The notes below the pieces were generated by a model. That model was not told the origin of the DNA. It did no database searches and was given only the letters and a program-made list of their open reading frames with translations. From the NCBI RefSeq assembly GCF_025398335.1, contig NZ_JAODOO010000003.1, positions 248,001-312,000 of the forward strand: a DNA stretch of 64,000 nucleotides, given 5' to 3'. Position 1 is the stretch's first letter, and the number at the start of each line of letters is the position of its first letter. This stretch comes from Clostridium sp. CX1 (GTDB lineage Bacteria > Bacillota > Clostridia > Clostridiales > Clostridiaceae). This document shows positions 18,878 to 27,090 of this stretch, in pieces. A program made the position numbers and the translations under genes.

Positions 18878-19339
18878 TTATTGCATATCTGTTTTATTAT
18901 CTGTGCCGTTGTCAACTACGTTAGCATCACCTGTGGTATTTACACGAGCTTCTTCACGCTTAAGAGTTTCGTCTATATGTTCTGTATCCTCTATAACATG
19001 TTTATGAGCAGAAACTTCTCCTGTTACTACTGTACGTTTATTTACATCCACTTTCTCTTCACTGACAGGAATACGGATAGTTTCTTCATTGGTGATAGGT
19101 GAATCACTTACTTCGTTATTCAAGTTTGTTCTCTCTATAACTACTTCTTCACGAGTTACAGGAACATCAACACTCTTTTGCTCCTCTACAATTTCCTTAC
19201 TAAGCTCTACTTCACCTTTTTGCACTCTGTTCTTAGTAATATCAAGCTCTTCTTTGCGGAGGCGAAGCTTTGCATTATCCTCATTACTTTCTTTTTTAGT
19301 ATCATCGTTATTTCCAAACATTCCATCAAATATTCCCAT
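18878..19339 (-). CDS. DUF2382 (YsnF/AvaK-type) protein, second copy
   Basis: The 153-residue protein is the paralogue of the 18371 gene. It shows the same order of segments: KLRLRKEELDITKNRVQKGE, VPVTREEVVIERT and TIRIPVSEEKV, with a short Gly/Phe-rich N-terminus (MGIFDGMFGNN). The C-terminal tail is Asn/Thr/Asp-rich. Start supported by GGAGG. Probably stress-related by family, with no known activity. Confidence 0.82.
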   Translation of the reverse strand: MGIFDGMFGNNDDTKKESNEDNAKLRLRKEELDITKNRVQKGEVELSKEIVEEQKSVDVPVTREEVVIERTNLNNEVSDSPITNEETIRIPVSEEKVDVNKRTVVTGEVSAHKHVIEDTEHIDETLKREEARVNTTGDANVVDNGTDNKTDMQ

Positions 19340-19485
19340 ATGTTAATACCTCCATTACTCAGTAATTTCTATTCATTCATAGAATACCCTTTAAATAAAT
19401 ATATTATCCTATTGAAAAAATTCAAAATGAAGGCAATTTTAAAGAAAATATAGTTAAGTTCTTATAGCCTAAAACCTAATTCCTC

Positions 19486-20388
19486 TTAAATTTTCAAACT
19501 AAGTGAGTTAGCAGGAGCTGATGATATAACGTAATCTCTAAACTTTTTTGCTATAGGAGACATATAGGAGTTTTTAAGCCAGCCTATATAAATAACCTTG
19601 CGTCCAATGTTTTCCTTTATTTTTATAATAGATAGTGCACTTGTATTAATGAGAGGAGTATTAGGAACTATGGTAATGCCAGCACCAGCAGCCACTAGTC
19701 CTCCCAGCATACTAGCTTCGTTAGGTTGTATAGATATCTTAGGCGCGCGATCTATAAATTCGGAGCAGGAAAGCATCTTGTCTTTATCTCCTTCATGAAA
19801 TACAATAAAGGATTCATTTTTTAAATCTTTTAAAGAAACCTCCACTTCTTTTGAGAGGTGATGATTCTTGGGCACAATAAGCACATATTCCTCTTCCTTT
19901 ACTGGTATAGATTCAATTTCACTATGTGTATGAATGTCATCCAGGTTGTCATAAAAGCCTAAGTCTATTTTACCGTCTCTTAAATCATTTAATATTTCTG
20001 GGACAGATTCATGACTAAATTGAAATTTGGTATGAGGACAGCAGCTTAAAAAGTCACTAATTATAAAGGGCATAAAGTAAGTACCAATACAATAGGTAGA
20101 GGCAATAGAAATAATTCCTTTATCAGGATCTACCATATCCTGTAATTCTCGAATACCTTTTTCGATTTCCAATAAGGCTAGATTGCTATGCTTTAAGAAG
20201 GCTTCACCAAAGGAAGTAAGTTTAACATTACGTCCAGTTCTTTCAAATAAAGGTACATTTAGTTCAGCCTCTAGTTTAGAAATTGCTTTGCTTAAAGCTG
20301 GTTGAGTTACTGATAATAAAGTTGCAGCAGTGGTGAAGTTTTCAGTCTCAGCTATTTTTTTGAAATACTCTAATTGTTGTAAATTCAT
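19486..20388 (-). CDS. LysR-family transcriptional regulator
   Basis: The 300-residue protein has an N-terminal winged HTH (residues 1-60, with TAATLLSVTQPALSKAISKL) and a LysR effector-binding domain (about 90-295). The ribosome site AAGGAG supports the start. It is divergent from the ferredoxin-nitroreductase gene and shares a 265-bp intergenic region that contains two LysR-type inverted repeats, so it probably controls that gene and itself. The effector is unknown. Confidence 0.92.
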   Translation of the reverse strand: MNLQQLEYFKKIAETENFTTAATLLSVTQPALSKAISKLEAELNVPLFERTGRNVKLTSFGEAFLKHSNLALLEIEKGIRELQDMVDPDKGIISIASTYCIGTYFMPFIISDFLSCCPHTKFQFSHESVPEILNDLRDGKIDLGFYDNLDDIHTHSEIESIPVKEEEYVLIVPKNHHLSKEVEVSLKDLKNESFIVFHEGDKDKMLSCSEFIDRAPKISIQPNEASMLGGLVAAGAGITIVPNTPLINTSALSIIKIKENIGRKVIYIGWLKNSYMSPIAKKFRDYVISSAPANSLSLKI

Positions 20389-20432
20389 TTTAGAACTCCT
20401 TATTATTTATATAAGAAAAATATTGCTAATCT

Positions 20433-20447
20433 ATAACTTTTGGTTAT
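20433..20447. promoter_or_regulatory. LysR-type operator candidate 1
   Basis: ATAAC-N5-GTTAT is a 15-bp inverted repeat of the T-N11-A kind recognised by LysR proteins. It lies 45 bp from the LysR start codon, in the divergent region. Confidence 0.5.
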
Positions 20448-20549
20448 GGATATGTGAATATTATTAATTGGACAATAGCGATTATTTGATGATATAATCC
20501 TTAATGTGCTAAAGGATTTATATAAACTTATTATAAATTTTATTTATGC

Positions 20550-20564
20550 ATAAGTCAAAGTTAT
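20550..20564. promoter_or_regulatory. LysR-type operator candidate 2
   Basis: ATAAGTCAAAGTTAT is a second T-N11-A inverted repeat, with ATAA/TTAT arms, about 117 bp from the first and about 90 bp upstream of the nitroreductase start. Confidence 0.4.
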
Positions 20565-20653
20565 AGAAGCTCAATTGTATATTAAAATTTTAAAAAACAA
20601 TGTAATATAAATAAATTAATTTTTAATATTAAAAAATGTGGGAGTGGATTGTT

Positions 20654-21472
20654 ATGATGAAGGTAAATACTGAAAAATGTATAGGCTGTGGACTATGTGT
20701 TAAGGACTGTTTTCCAAAGGATATAGAAATAATTGATGGAAAAGCTAAGATTAATAATGAAACCTGTATTAAATGTGGACACTGTATTGCTGTATGTCCT
20801 AAGGATGCAGTATCAACAGATGAGTACAACATGGAAGAAGTAAAGAACTATAATAAAGAAGAGTTTTCAGTGGAGGCAGATAATTTATTAAACTTTATTA
20901 AGTTTAGAAGAACTGTAAGACAATTTAAGGATAAAAAAGTAGAAGATGAAAAGCTTGCTAAAATTATAGAAGCAGGTAGATTTACTCAGACTGGAAGTAA
21001 TATGCAAGACGTATCTTATGTAGTAGTAAGAGAAGGCATGGAAGAACTTAAAGCTTTAACTTTCGAAAGTCTTAAGGGCTTAGGAGAATATATGCTGGCT
21101 AATTTAACTCCAGAAACTATGAGATTCAAAAGATATGCTGAGATGTGGGTAAACATGGGTGAGGAGTACAAGAAAAACCCTGAAAGTGATAGATTATTCT
21201 TCAATGCTCCAGCAGTAATAGTAGTTACAGCTGACTCAGAGGTAAATGGAGCACTAGCTTCTTCGAATATGGAACTTATGACTGACGCTTTAGGTCTTGG
21301 AACTTTCTTCAGTGGCTTCTTTGTAAGAGCAGCACAGGATAACAAAAAAATTATGGACTTCCTTGGAGTTAAGGAAGGTAAGAAAATCGTAACTTGTATG
21401 GTAATAGGATATCCTGATGTGAAGTATTCAAGAACTGTACCTAGAAAGGAAGCAGAGGTATCTTGGAAATAA
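20654..21472 (+). CDS. Ferredoxin-nitroreductase fusion
   Basis: The N-terminus is a 2x[4Fe-4S] ferredoxin module with CIGCGLCVKDC and CIKCGHCIAVC (about residues 8-50). The rest is an FMN-dependent nitroreductase domain starting at FIKFRRTVRQF. Such fusions reduce nitro or quinone-like compounds with electrons from the Fe-S clusters. I use the ATG at 20654 with GGAGTG 7 bases upstream rather than the one at 20636. The divergent LysR gene likely regulates it. The physiological substrate is not known. Confidence 0.88.
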   Translation: MMKVNTEKCIGCGLCVKDCFPKDIEIIDGKAKINNETCIKCGHCIAVCPKDAVSTDEYNMEEVKNYNKEEFSVEADNLLNFIKFRRTVRQFKDKKVEDEKLAKIIEAGRFTQTGSNMQDVSYVVVREGMEELKALTFESLKGLGEYMLANLTPETMRFKRYAEMWVNMGEEYKKNPESDRLFFNAPAVIVVTADSEVNGALASSNMELMTDALGLGTFFSGFFVRAAQDNKKIMDFLGVKEGKKIVTCMVIGYPDVKYSRTVPRKEAEVSWK

Positions 21473-21570
21473 AGATAGTATACCTTTTAATTATTAAGAT
21501 ATAAATATGTGTAGCAGCCTAATCTGCCCATTAGGACGGCTACGGCTCTTTACAATACAATACTTATTGA

Positions 21571-21603
21571 GACCCAGTACTTTTAGAGGTACTGGGTTTT
21601 GTG
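21571..21603 (+). terminator. Rho-independent terminator
   Basis: ACCCAGTAC pairs with GTACTGGGT, followed by TTTTG. An imperfect hairpin at 21512-21545 precedes it. They end the nitroreductase transcript. Confidence 0.75.
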
Positions 21604-21737
21604 TTATATATTTTTCATTAAATTTGTGCAAAGCAGCATAAAATAAATATATAATTTCTACATCATTGCTAAAAACATAGTATAATTAAAAAACAGGTAA
21701 TATTTTGGAATTATTAGTAAACAGGAGAGTAGGTAAC

Positions 21738-22430
21738 ATGAACTATAAAGTATATATTATAGAAGATGATTTATCCATAAGTGCTTTGCTGCAGGAATAT
21801 ATAGTGAAATACGGTTTTCAGGCTAAGGCAGCAGAAGACTTTCAGGAAATCCTTAATGACTTTAATGAATATAATCCAGATTTAGTATTGCTAGATGTTA
21901 ACTTGCCTAAGTATGATGGTTTCTACTGGTGCAGAAAGATTAGACAGCAGTCAAAGATTCCTATAATATTTATCTCTGCAAGAGATAGTGGCATGGATCA
22001 GATAATGGCTCTAGAAAGTGGAGCAGACGATTATATTACAAAGCCTTTCTACTATGACGTGGTTATAGCAAAAATAAAAAGCCACATAAGAAGAACTTAT
22101 GGTGAATATGCGCCTAAGGTAGAGGAAAAAATGGTAGAAGTTGATGGTCTTAAGCTCTATCCAGAAAGATCAGAACTAGAATTTAAAGGGGAAAGAGTAA
22201 TTATAACTAAAAGAGAGGGTGTACTTTTAGAATATCTAATGAAAAAGTATCCTAAGGTAGTCAGCAGAAACTTTCTTTTAGAAAAGATATGGGATGATTT
22301 AGATTTTGTAGAGGAGAATACCTTAAGCGTAAACATCAGTAGGATAAGAAAAAGACTTCAGGAGTTAGGCATAGATAAGGCAATAGAAACTATAAGAGGA
22401 GCAGGTTATAGATTAAATAAAACCTGGTGA
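21738..22430 (+). CDS. bceR: BceR-type response regulator (OmpR family)
   Basis: The protein is about 230 residues with a receiver domain (IIEDD acidic pair, phosphoacceptor Asp in LVLLDVNLP, Lys in ITKPF) and an OmpR winged-helix DNA-binding domain (ENTLSVNISRIRKRL, IETIRGAGYRL). The ATG at 21738 has GGAGAG upstream and is preferred over the TTG at 21705. It is followed by the kinase, uppP and bceAB genes, the classic antimicrobial-peptide sensing arrangement. Its probable binding sites lie at 23445-23469. Confidence 0.9.
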   Translation: MNYKVYIIEDDLSISALLQEYIVKYGFQAKAAEDFQEILNDFNEYNPDLVLLDVNLPKYDGFYWCRKIRQQSKIPIIFISARDSGMDQIMALESGADDYITKPFYYDVVIAKIKSHIRRTYGEYAPKVEEKMVEVDGLKLYPERSELEFKGERVIITKREGVLLEYLMKKYPKVVSRNFLLEKIWDDLDFVEENTLSVNISRIRKRLQELGIDKAIETIRGAGYRLNKTW

Positions 22431-22436
22431 TTGATT

Positions 22437-23405
22437 ATGAAATTATTTTTAAAGGATAACAAAGGTTATATTTTTACATACCTATTAGGATTAGCTCTCA
22501 CCATTATATACTCTAGCCTTAAGGGATTTATAGAAGCAGGTGAGATTATATACATATTTATTTTTAATACCGTTATTCTGTTTAGCTTTTTAGCTTTTAG
22601 GTATTATAAAAATAGACAATTGTATAGACTTTTAGGCCATGGAGTGAGCTCTTTAAATGATGCTTTTACAGAACTTGGAGGCTCAGAATTAAGTGAAAAT
22701 GTATCTGAGATATTAAAGAAGCTACACAATTTATACAAAGCTGAAATAGAAAAGGGAAATAAGCTTCATAGAGATCATCTTAGATTTATTAATCAATGGA
22801 TACATCAAATGAAGACACCTCTGTCTGTAATCCAGCTTCAGCTTCAACAGTATGAAGGTGAAGAGGAATTTGAGGAAATGCAGGAGGAGGTCATCAGGTT
22901 AAATGCAGAGTTAAATATGGCGATGTATTTTGCAAGATTAAGTTCCTTTCAAAAGGATCTATTAGTAGAAAGAGTTAACTTGAAAAGGCAGGTTTTGGAT
23001 ACCGTCAATGAGGAAAAGAAAAGCTTTATAAAAAATGGAATAATTCCTAGAGTTGAGATAGATGAAGATATGCAAGTTTATACTGATGGAAAGTGGTTAA
23101 AGTTTGTATTGAAGCAGCTCATAGTTAATGGAATAAAATATTCAAAGGGTAAAGGAAAAGAATTAATTATAAAAGCTGAGGGAAGCAGGTTAACTGTTAT
23201 TGACTATGGAATTGGAATCCCTAAGAAGGATATCAAAAGAGTATTTGATCCATTCTTCACTGGAGAAAACGGACGAAAGTATGGAGAGTCTACGGGGATG
23301 GGTCTATACATAACGAAAAAGGTATGCAAGAGTTTAGGACATGAGGTAGAGATAGAGTCTTTAGTTGATGAAGGAACAACAGTTACAATAAAGTTCAAGA
23401 ACTAA
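22437..23405 (+). CDS. bceS: BceS-type intramembrane-sensing histidine kinase
   Basis: Two membrane helices near the N-terminus (about residues 10-60) are joined by only a few external residues, typical of intramembrane-sensing kinases that take their signal from the BceAB transporter. The H-box has the BceS form (FINQWIHQMKTPLSVIQ, with the phosphoacceptor His). ATPase boxes are present as VIDYGIGIP and GESTGMGLYI. The ATG at 22437 is preferred over a TTG at 22431. Drug specificity cannot be read from the sequence. Confidence 0.9.
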   Translation: MKLFLKDNKGYIFTYLLGLALTIIYSSLKGFIEAGEIIYIFIFNTVILFSFLAFRYYKNRQLYRLLGHGVSSLNDAFTELGGSELSENVSEILKKLHNLYKAEIEKGNKLHRDHLRFINQWIHQMKTPLSVIQLQLQQYEGEEEFEEMQEEVIRLNAELNMAMYFARLSSFQKDLLVERVNLKRQVLDTVNEEKKSFIKNGIIPRVEIDEDMQVYTDGKWLKFVLKQLIVNGIKYSKGKGKELIIKAEGSRLTVIDYGIGIPKKDIKRVFDPFFTGENGRKYGESTGMGLYITKKVCKSLGHEVEIESLVDEGTTVTIKFKN

Positions 23406-23444
23406 GAGCTGCTGAAAAGATTAAAAAACATCTATTTTTCAATC

Positions 23445-23469
23445 TTACACAACTGTCACATAACTGTAA
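23445..23469 (+). promoter_or_regulatory. Two overlapping BceR-type operators upstream of uppP-bceAB
   Basis: TCACA-TAAC-TGTAA (23456-23469) fits the BceR-family consensus TNACA-N4-TGTAA exactly. TTACA-CAAC-TGTCA (23445-23458) fits with one change and shares three bases with it. The whole is flanked by the inverted repeat AATCTTACA/TGTAAGATT. A -10-like TATAAA lies at 23501. This points to BceR control of uppP-bceAB separate from the bceRS transcript. Confidence 0.7.
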
Positions 23470-23547
23470 GATTAACCGATACTACATTCTTTATTATTAG
23501 TATAAACTATAGTCAGTGATAAAGTTTGTAAGGAGAAGTGATAGGAT

Positions 23548-24396
23548 ATGGATTTAATTTTTATATTAAAAGCAGTTTTAATTGCTGTAGTAGAGGGAAT
23601 AACGGAATTTATTCCTGTATCTTCTACAGGACATATGATATTAGTTGGATGGGCTATTGGCTTTAAAGGGGAATTTGCAAAGATGTTTGAAGTTGTAATT
23701 CAACTTGGAGCAATAATGGCAGTTGTTGTTTTGTACTGGGGGAAAATAGAAGAAAGCATAAGAGACTTTTTAAAGTTTATAATTACTAGAGGAAGAGAAG
23801 GAAAGACTGGCTTTAGGTTTGGAATAAACGTTATTACAGCTTCAATTCCAATGGCAGTTGTAGGAGTGTTATTCTACGATAAGATAAAATCAAAGTTTGT
23901 ACCAGAAGCAGTTATATTAGGATTTATTGTTGGAGGATTTTTATTAATAATAATTGAAAAAGTATATAGAAATAAGGCTCACAGAGTAGAAAGCTTAGAT
24001 AACATAACAGTTATGCAGGCCTTTAAGGTTGGAGTATTACAGCTTTTAGCTGTATGGCCGGGAATGTCAAGAAGCGCTTCTACAATTATGGGGGGATGGG
24101 TTGCTGGTTTATCAACAGCAGCAGCAGCGGAATTTTCCTTCTTTATAGCTATCCCAGCTATGGTAGGGTCTTCAGCAAAGGATCTTTTCGAATTTGATTT
24201 TTCTATAATGACAGGGACTTTATGGGTTTCACTAGTAGTAGGTTTTATTGTGGCTTTTATAGTAGCCTTAATAGTTATTAAGAAGTTTATTAATTATCTA
24301 AAAAAGAAACCAATGAAGGTCTTTGCAGTGTATAGAATTGCAGCAGGTACTTTGCTAGGGATATTAGTACTAACAAATATTATTACTTTAACATAG
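23548..24396 (+). CDS. uppP: Undecaprenyl-diphosphatase (BacA/UppP)
   Basis: The 282-residue polytopic membrane protein has the UppP signatures EGITEFIPVSSTGH (residues 16-29) and WPGMSRSAS. It dephosphorylates undecaprenyl pyrophosphate to recycle the cell-wall lipid carrier and gives bacitracin tolerance. Its place between bceRS and bceAB links it to drug defence rather than only to housekeeping. Ribosome site GGAGAAGTGATAGG; 13 bases separate it from bceA. Confidence 0.95.
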   Translation: MDLIFILKAVLIAVVEGITEFIPVSSTGHMILVGWAIGFKGEFAKMFEVVIQLGAIMAVVVLYWGKIEESIRDFLKFIITRGREGKTGFRFGINVITASIPMAVVGVLFYDKIKSKFVPEAVILGFIVGGFLLIIIEKVYRNKAHRVESLDNITVMQAFKVGVLQLLAVWPGMSRSASTIMGGWVAGLSTAAAAEFSFFIAIPAMVGSSAKDLFEFDFSIMTGTLWVSLVVGFIVAFIVALIVIKKFINYLKKKPMKVFAVYRIAAGTLLGILVLTNIITLT

Positions 24397-24409
24397 CAGG
24401 GGGAAAAGT

Positions 24410-25156
24410 ATGGAGATTTTGCAAGTTACAAACCTAAGTAAGGTATATGGAAGTAAGGTAGTATTTAGTGCCTTAGACAACATAAGTTTTACCATAGAAG
24501 AAGGAGAATTTGTAGGAATAATGGGACCTTCCGGAAGTGGCAAGACAACGCTGTTAAATATGATTTCGACAATAGATAAACCTACTTCAGGAGAACTAAA
24601 AATAAAAGATAGAAATCCTTTAAAGCTTAAAGGAGATGAGCTTGCTTTATTTAGAAGGAGAGAATTAGGCTTTGTTTTTCAGGACTTTAATTTGTTGGAT
24701 ACTTTAACAGTTGGTGAAAATATTGTGCTTCCACTTACTCTAGATGGAGTGTCTGTTAAGGAGCAGGATAAAGCTTTAGATAGAATAGCAAGGATACTTG
24801 GTATAGAAGAGCTTTTAAACAAAAGAACCTTTGAGATATCAGGAGGACAGGCGCAGAGAACAGCAATTGCAAGAGCATTAATTCACAGGCCTGCCTTACT
24901 TCTGGCTGATGAACCAACAGGCAATCTAGACTCAAAGTCAGCGAAGACTGTAATGGAATTGCTAAAAGAGATAAATGAAAGGGAAAAGGTAACTACAATG
25001 ATGGTAACCCATGACCCTTTATCTGCAAGCTATTGCAGCAGAATCTTATTTATCAAGGATGGAGCCATATATAACGAGATTTATAGAGGTGACAGCAGAC
25101 AGCAGTTTTATCAGGAAATTATTGATTTACTTGCACTACTGGGAGGAAGTAACTAA
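24410..25156 (+). CDS. bceA: BceA-type ABC transporter ATPase
   Basis: The 248-residue ATPase has Walker A GPSGSGKTT, signature SGGQAQR, Walker B LLLADEPTGNLDS and an H-loop VTHD. It is most like the MacB/BceA group. It overlaps bceB by one base (TAATG). With BceB it is expected to remove peptide antibiotics such as bacitracin from lipid II-cycle intermediates and to signal through BceS. Confidence 0.93.
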   Translation: MEILQVTNLSKVYGSKVVFSALDNISFTIEEGEFVGIMGPSGSGKTTLLNMISTIDKPTSGELKIKDRNPLKLKGDELALFRRRELGFVFQDFNLLDTLTVGENIVLPLTLDGVSVKEQDKALDRIARILGIEELLNKRTFEISGGQAQRTAIARALIHRPALLLADEPTGNLDSKSAKTVMELLKEINEREKVTTMMVTHDPLSASYCSRILFIKDGAIYNEIYRGDSRQQFYQEIIDLLALLGGSN

Positions 25157-27012
25157 TGAATTTAAGAGAATTTGCTGCTAAAAATGTGCTTAGAAATATA
25201 AGCGGATATTTTGCTTACTTTTTAAGCAGCACCATATCAGCAGCCTTACTATTTTCCTTCACCATGATTATATTTCATCCAGGTTTTCAAGCAGATCTGC
25301 TGCCACTGTATTTACAAAAGGCTCTTAATATGACCACAATTATTGCCTATCTATTTTTATCCTTCTTTGTATTTTATTCAGTAAGTGTATTTTTAAAAAG
25401 TAGGCATAAAGAATTCGGAATACTTTATATTACAGGTTCGTCTAAAAAGCAGATACAAAGGATGATAACTACTGAAAACATACTAATTAGTTCAGTAGCT
25501 GGAGTGTTAGGCATAATGCTAGGCTTAGTTTTCTCAAAAATACTTTTAGCAGTTAGTGGAAAGCTGTTAGGATATAATGCATTAGGCTTTTACTTTCCAA
25601 CCAAAGCTGCAGTTATTACTTTCACTGCTTTTCTAATAATAGGTATAGTAATTTCGCTGCTTTGTTCCTTCATTATAAAGGAAGATAGGGTTTTAACCTT
25701 ACTTAAAGGATCTAAAAAGCCAAAACCAGAGCCAAAGACATCTATTTTTCTTGTAGTTATATGCATAGTATTGTTAGCTACAGGTTATTACTTGTCCATT
25801 ACAGCCAATATAAAGACAATAGCTAATAGAATAATACCAGTAACAACAATGGTTATTGCAGCCACATATTTATTATTTTCTCAATTAAGTATATTTATAA
25901 TTAAGTTAATTAAAAAAAATAAGAAGGTATACAGGAATAAAACTAAAATGCTCTGGGTATCAAATTTATTGTACAGAGTAAAAGACAATACGAGAATATT
26001 TTTCCTCATTACTATAACCTCAGCAGTGGCTCTTTCAGCTGTAGGATCAGTATATGCTTATTGGAGAGATAAGGAAGAGCAGATAAACAGAAGTTTTCCT
26101 CAGGCTTTTTTCTTAGCTAATAGGGATAACAATAAAAGTAGAGCAGACTTTATAGAGAATGCCTTGAAAAGAGAGAGAATAGATTACACTAAGACTAAGG
26201 GCGAAATGAAATTTATTATTCCAGATGGATATAAAGAAGAAGTTGCCATAATTAAAGAAACTGCCTACAAAGAATTAGCAGCCATGATATCTCTAGGCAC
26301 AATTCCCTTTAATGAGGATGAGAGTATAATAGTTTCTACCTTAGCTCAGAAGGAGAAAAAGTCTATTATATTAAATAACATAGAATTAAAGCTTACTGGA
26401 AAGAATGACAGAAGAATACTACCTGCCTTTTATGGAGAGGTATATGTGGTTAAAGATAATGTATATGAAAATATAAAAGGAGCTAAAAACTATTTTTGGG
26501 TCTTTAACGTTGAGAATTATAAGAGCACATTAAAGATATGCAAGGATTATCATAATAATTTTGGAGAAGACAAAATAGGCAGCTACTATAATAATTTTCT
26601 TAAGGCTAATATATTAGAAGGAACTAAGATAGCCTATGGGATAATTTTATTCAGTTCAATATTTATAGGACTTATATTTCTAATAACAACGGCAAGCTTC
26701 TTGTATAACAAGTGTTATATGGATATTCTAGAGGATAAAAAGAAGTATAAGCAGCTCTATAAAATAGGGCTAACCTATAAGGAGATAAAGAGGATATTAA
26801 CTATCGAAATAGGGGTATTGTTTTTATTTCCTTATATAATTGCTGTGATACACTCCTTTTTTGCACTCTCTTCCCTAAAATATGCCTTTGAACTAGAGAT
26901 AACTACAGCGGCTTTTCTAGTTATGGGAGGCATGATGGTAGTTCAGGTTATCTATTTTCTAGTTATAAGAAAAAGCTACTTAGTAGAGATTAAAAGGGCA
27001 TTGTCATCGTAA
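25156..27012 (+). CDS. bceB: BceB-type ABC transporter permease
   Basis: The 618-residue FtsX-superfamily permease has membrane helices near the N-terminus, in the 200-300 region and near the C-terminus, and a large extracellular domain (about residues 310-490) that BceB proteins use for peptide detection. It is translationally coupled to bceA. The ~200-residue external domain fits a Bce-type resistance module, not a simple exporter. Confidence 0.9.
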   Translation: MNLREFAAKNVLRNISGYFAYFLSSTISAALLFSFTMIIFHPGFQADLLPLYLQKALNMTTIIAYLFLSFFVFYSVSVFLKSRHKEFGILYITGSSKKQIQRMITTENILISSVAGVLGIMLGLVFSKILLAVSGKLLGYNALGFYFPTKAAVITFTAFLIIGIVISLLCSFIIKEDRVLTLLKGSKKPKPEPKTSIFLVVICIVLLATGYYLSITANIKTIANRIIPVTTMVIAATYLLFSQLSIFIIKLIKKNKKVYRNKTKMLWVSNLLYRVKDNTRIFFLITITSAVALSAVGSVYAYWRDKEEQINRSFPQAFFLANRDNNKSRADFIENALKRERIDYTKTKGEMKFIIPDGYKEEVAIIKETAYKELAAMISLGTIPFNEDESIIVSTLAQKEKKSIILNNIELKLTGKNDRRILPAFYGEVYVVKDNVYENIKGAKNYFWVFNVENYKSTLKICKDYHNNFGEDKIGSYYNNFLKANILEGTKIAYGIILFSSIFIGLIFLITTASFLYNKCYMDILEDKKKYKQLYKIGLTYKEIKRILTIEIGVLFLFPYIIAVIHSFFALSSLKYAFELEITTAAFLVMGGMMVVQVIYFLVIRKSYLVEIKRALSS

Positions 27013-27090
27013 AGATTTAATATTAACCATGAACATAGTAGAAAGCTCTGCATATAATAAATTGATGTAATGTTTAATTGGAGGAAAATC

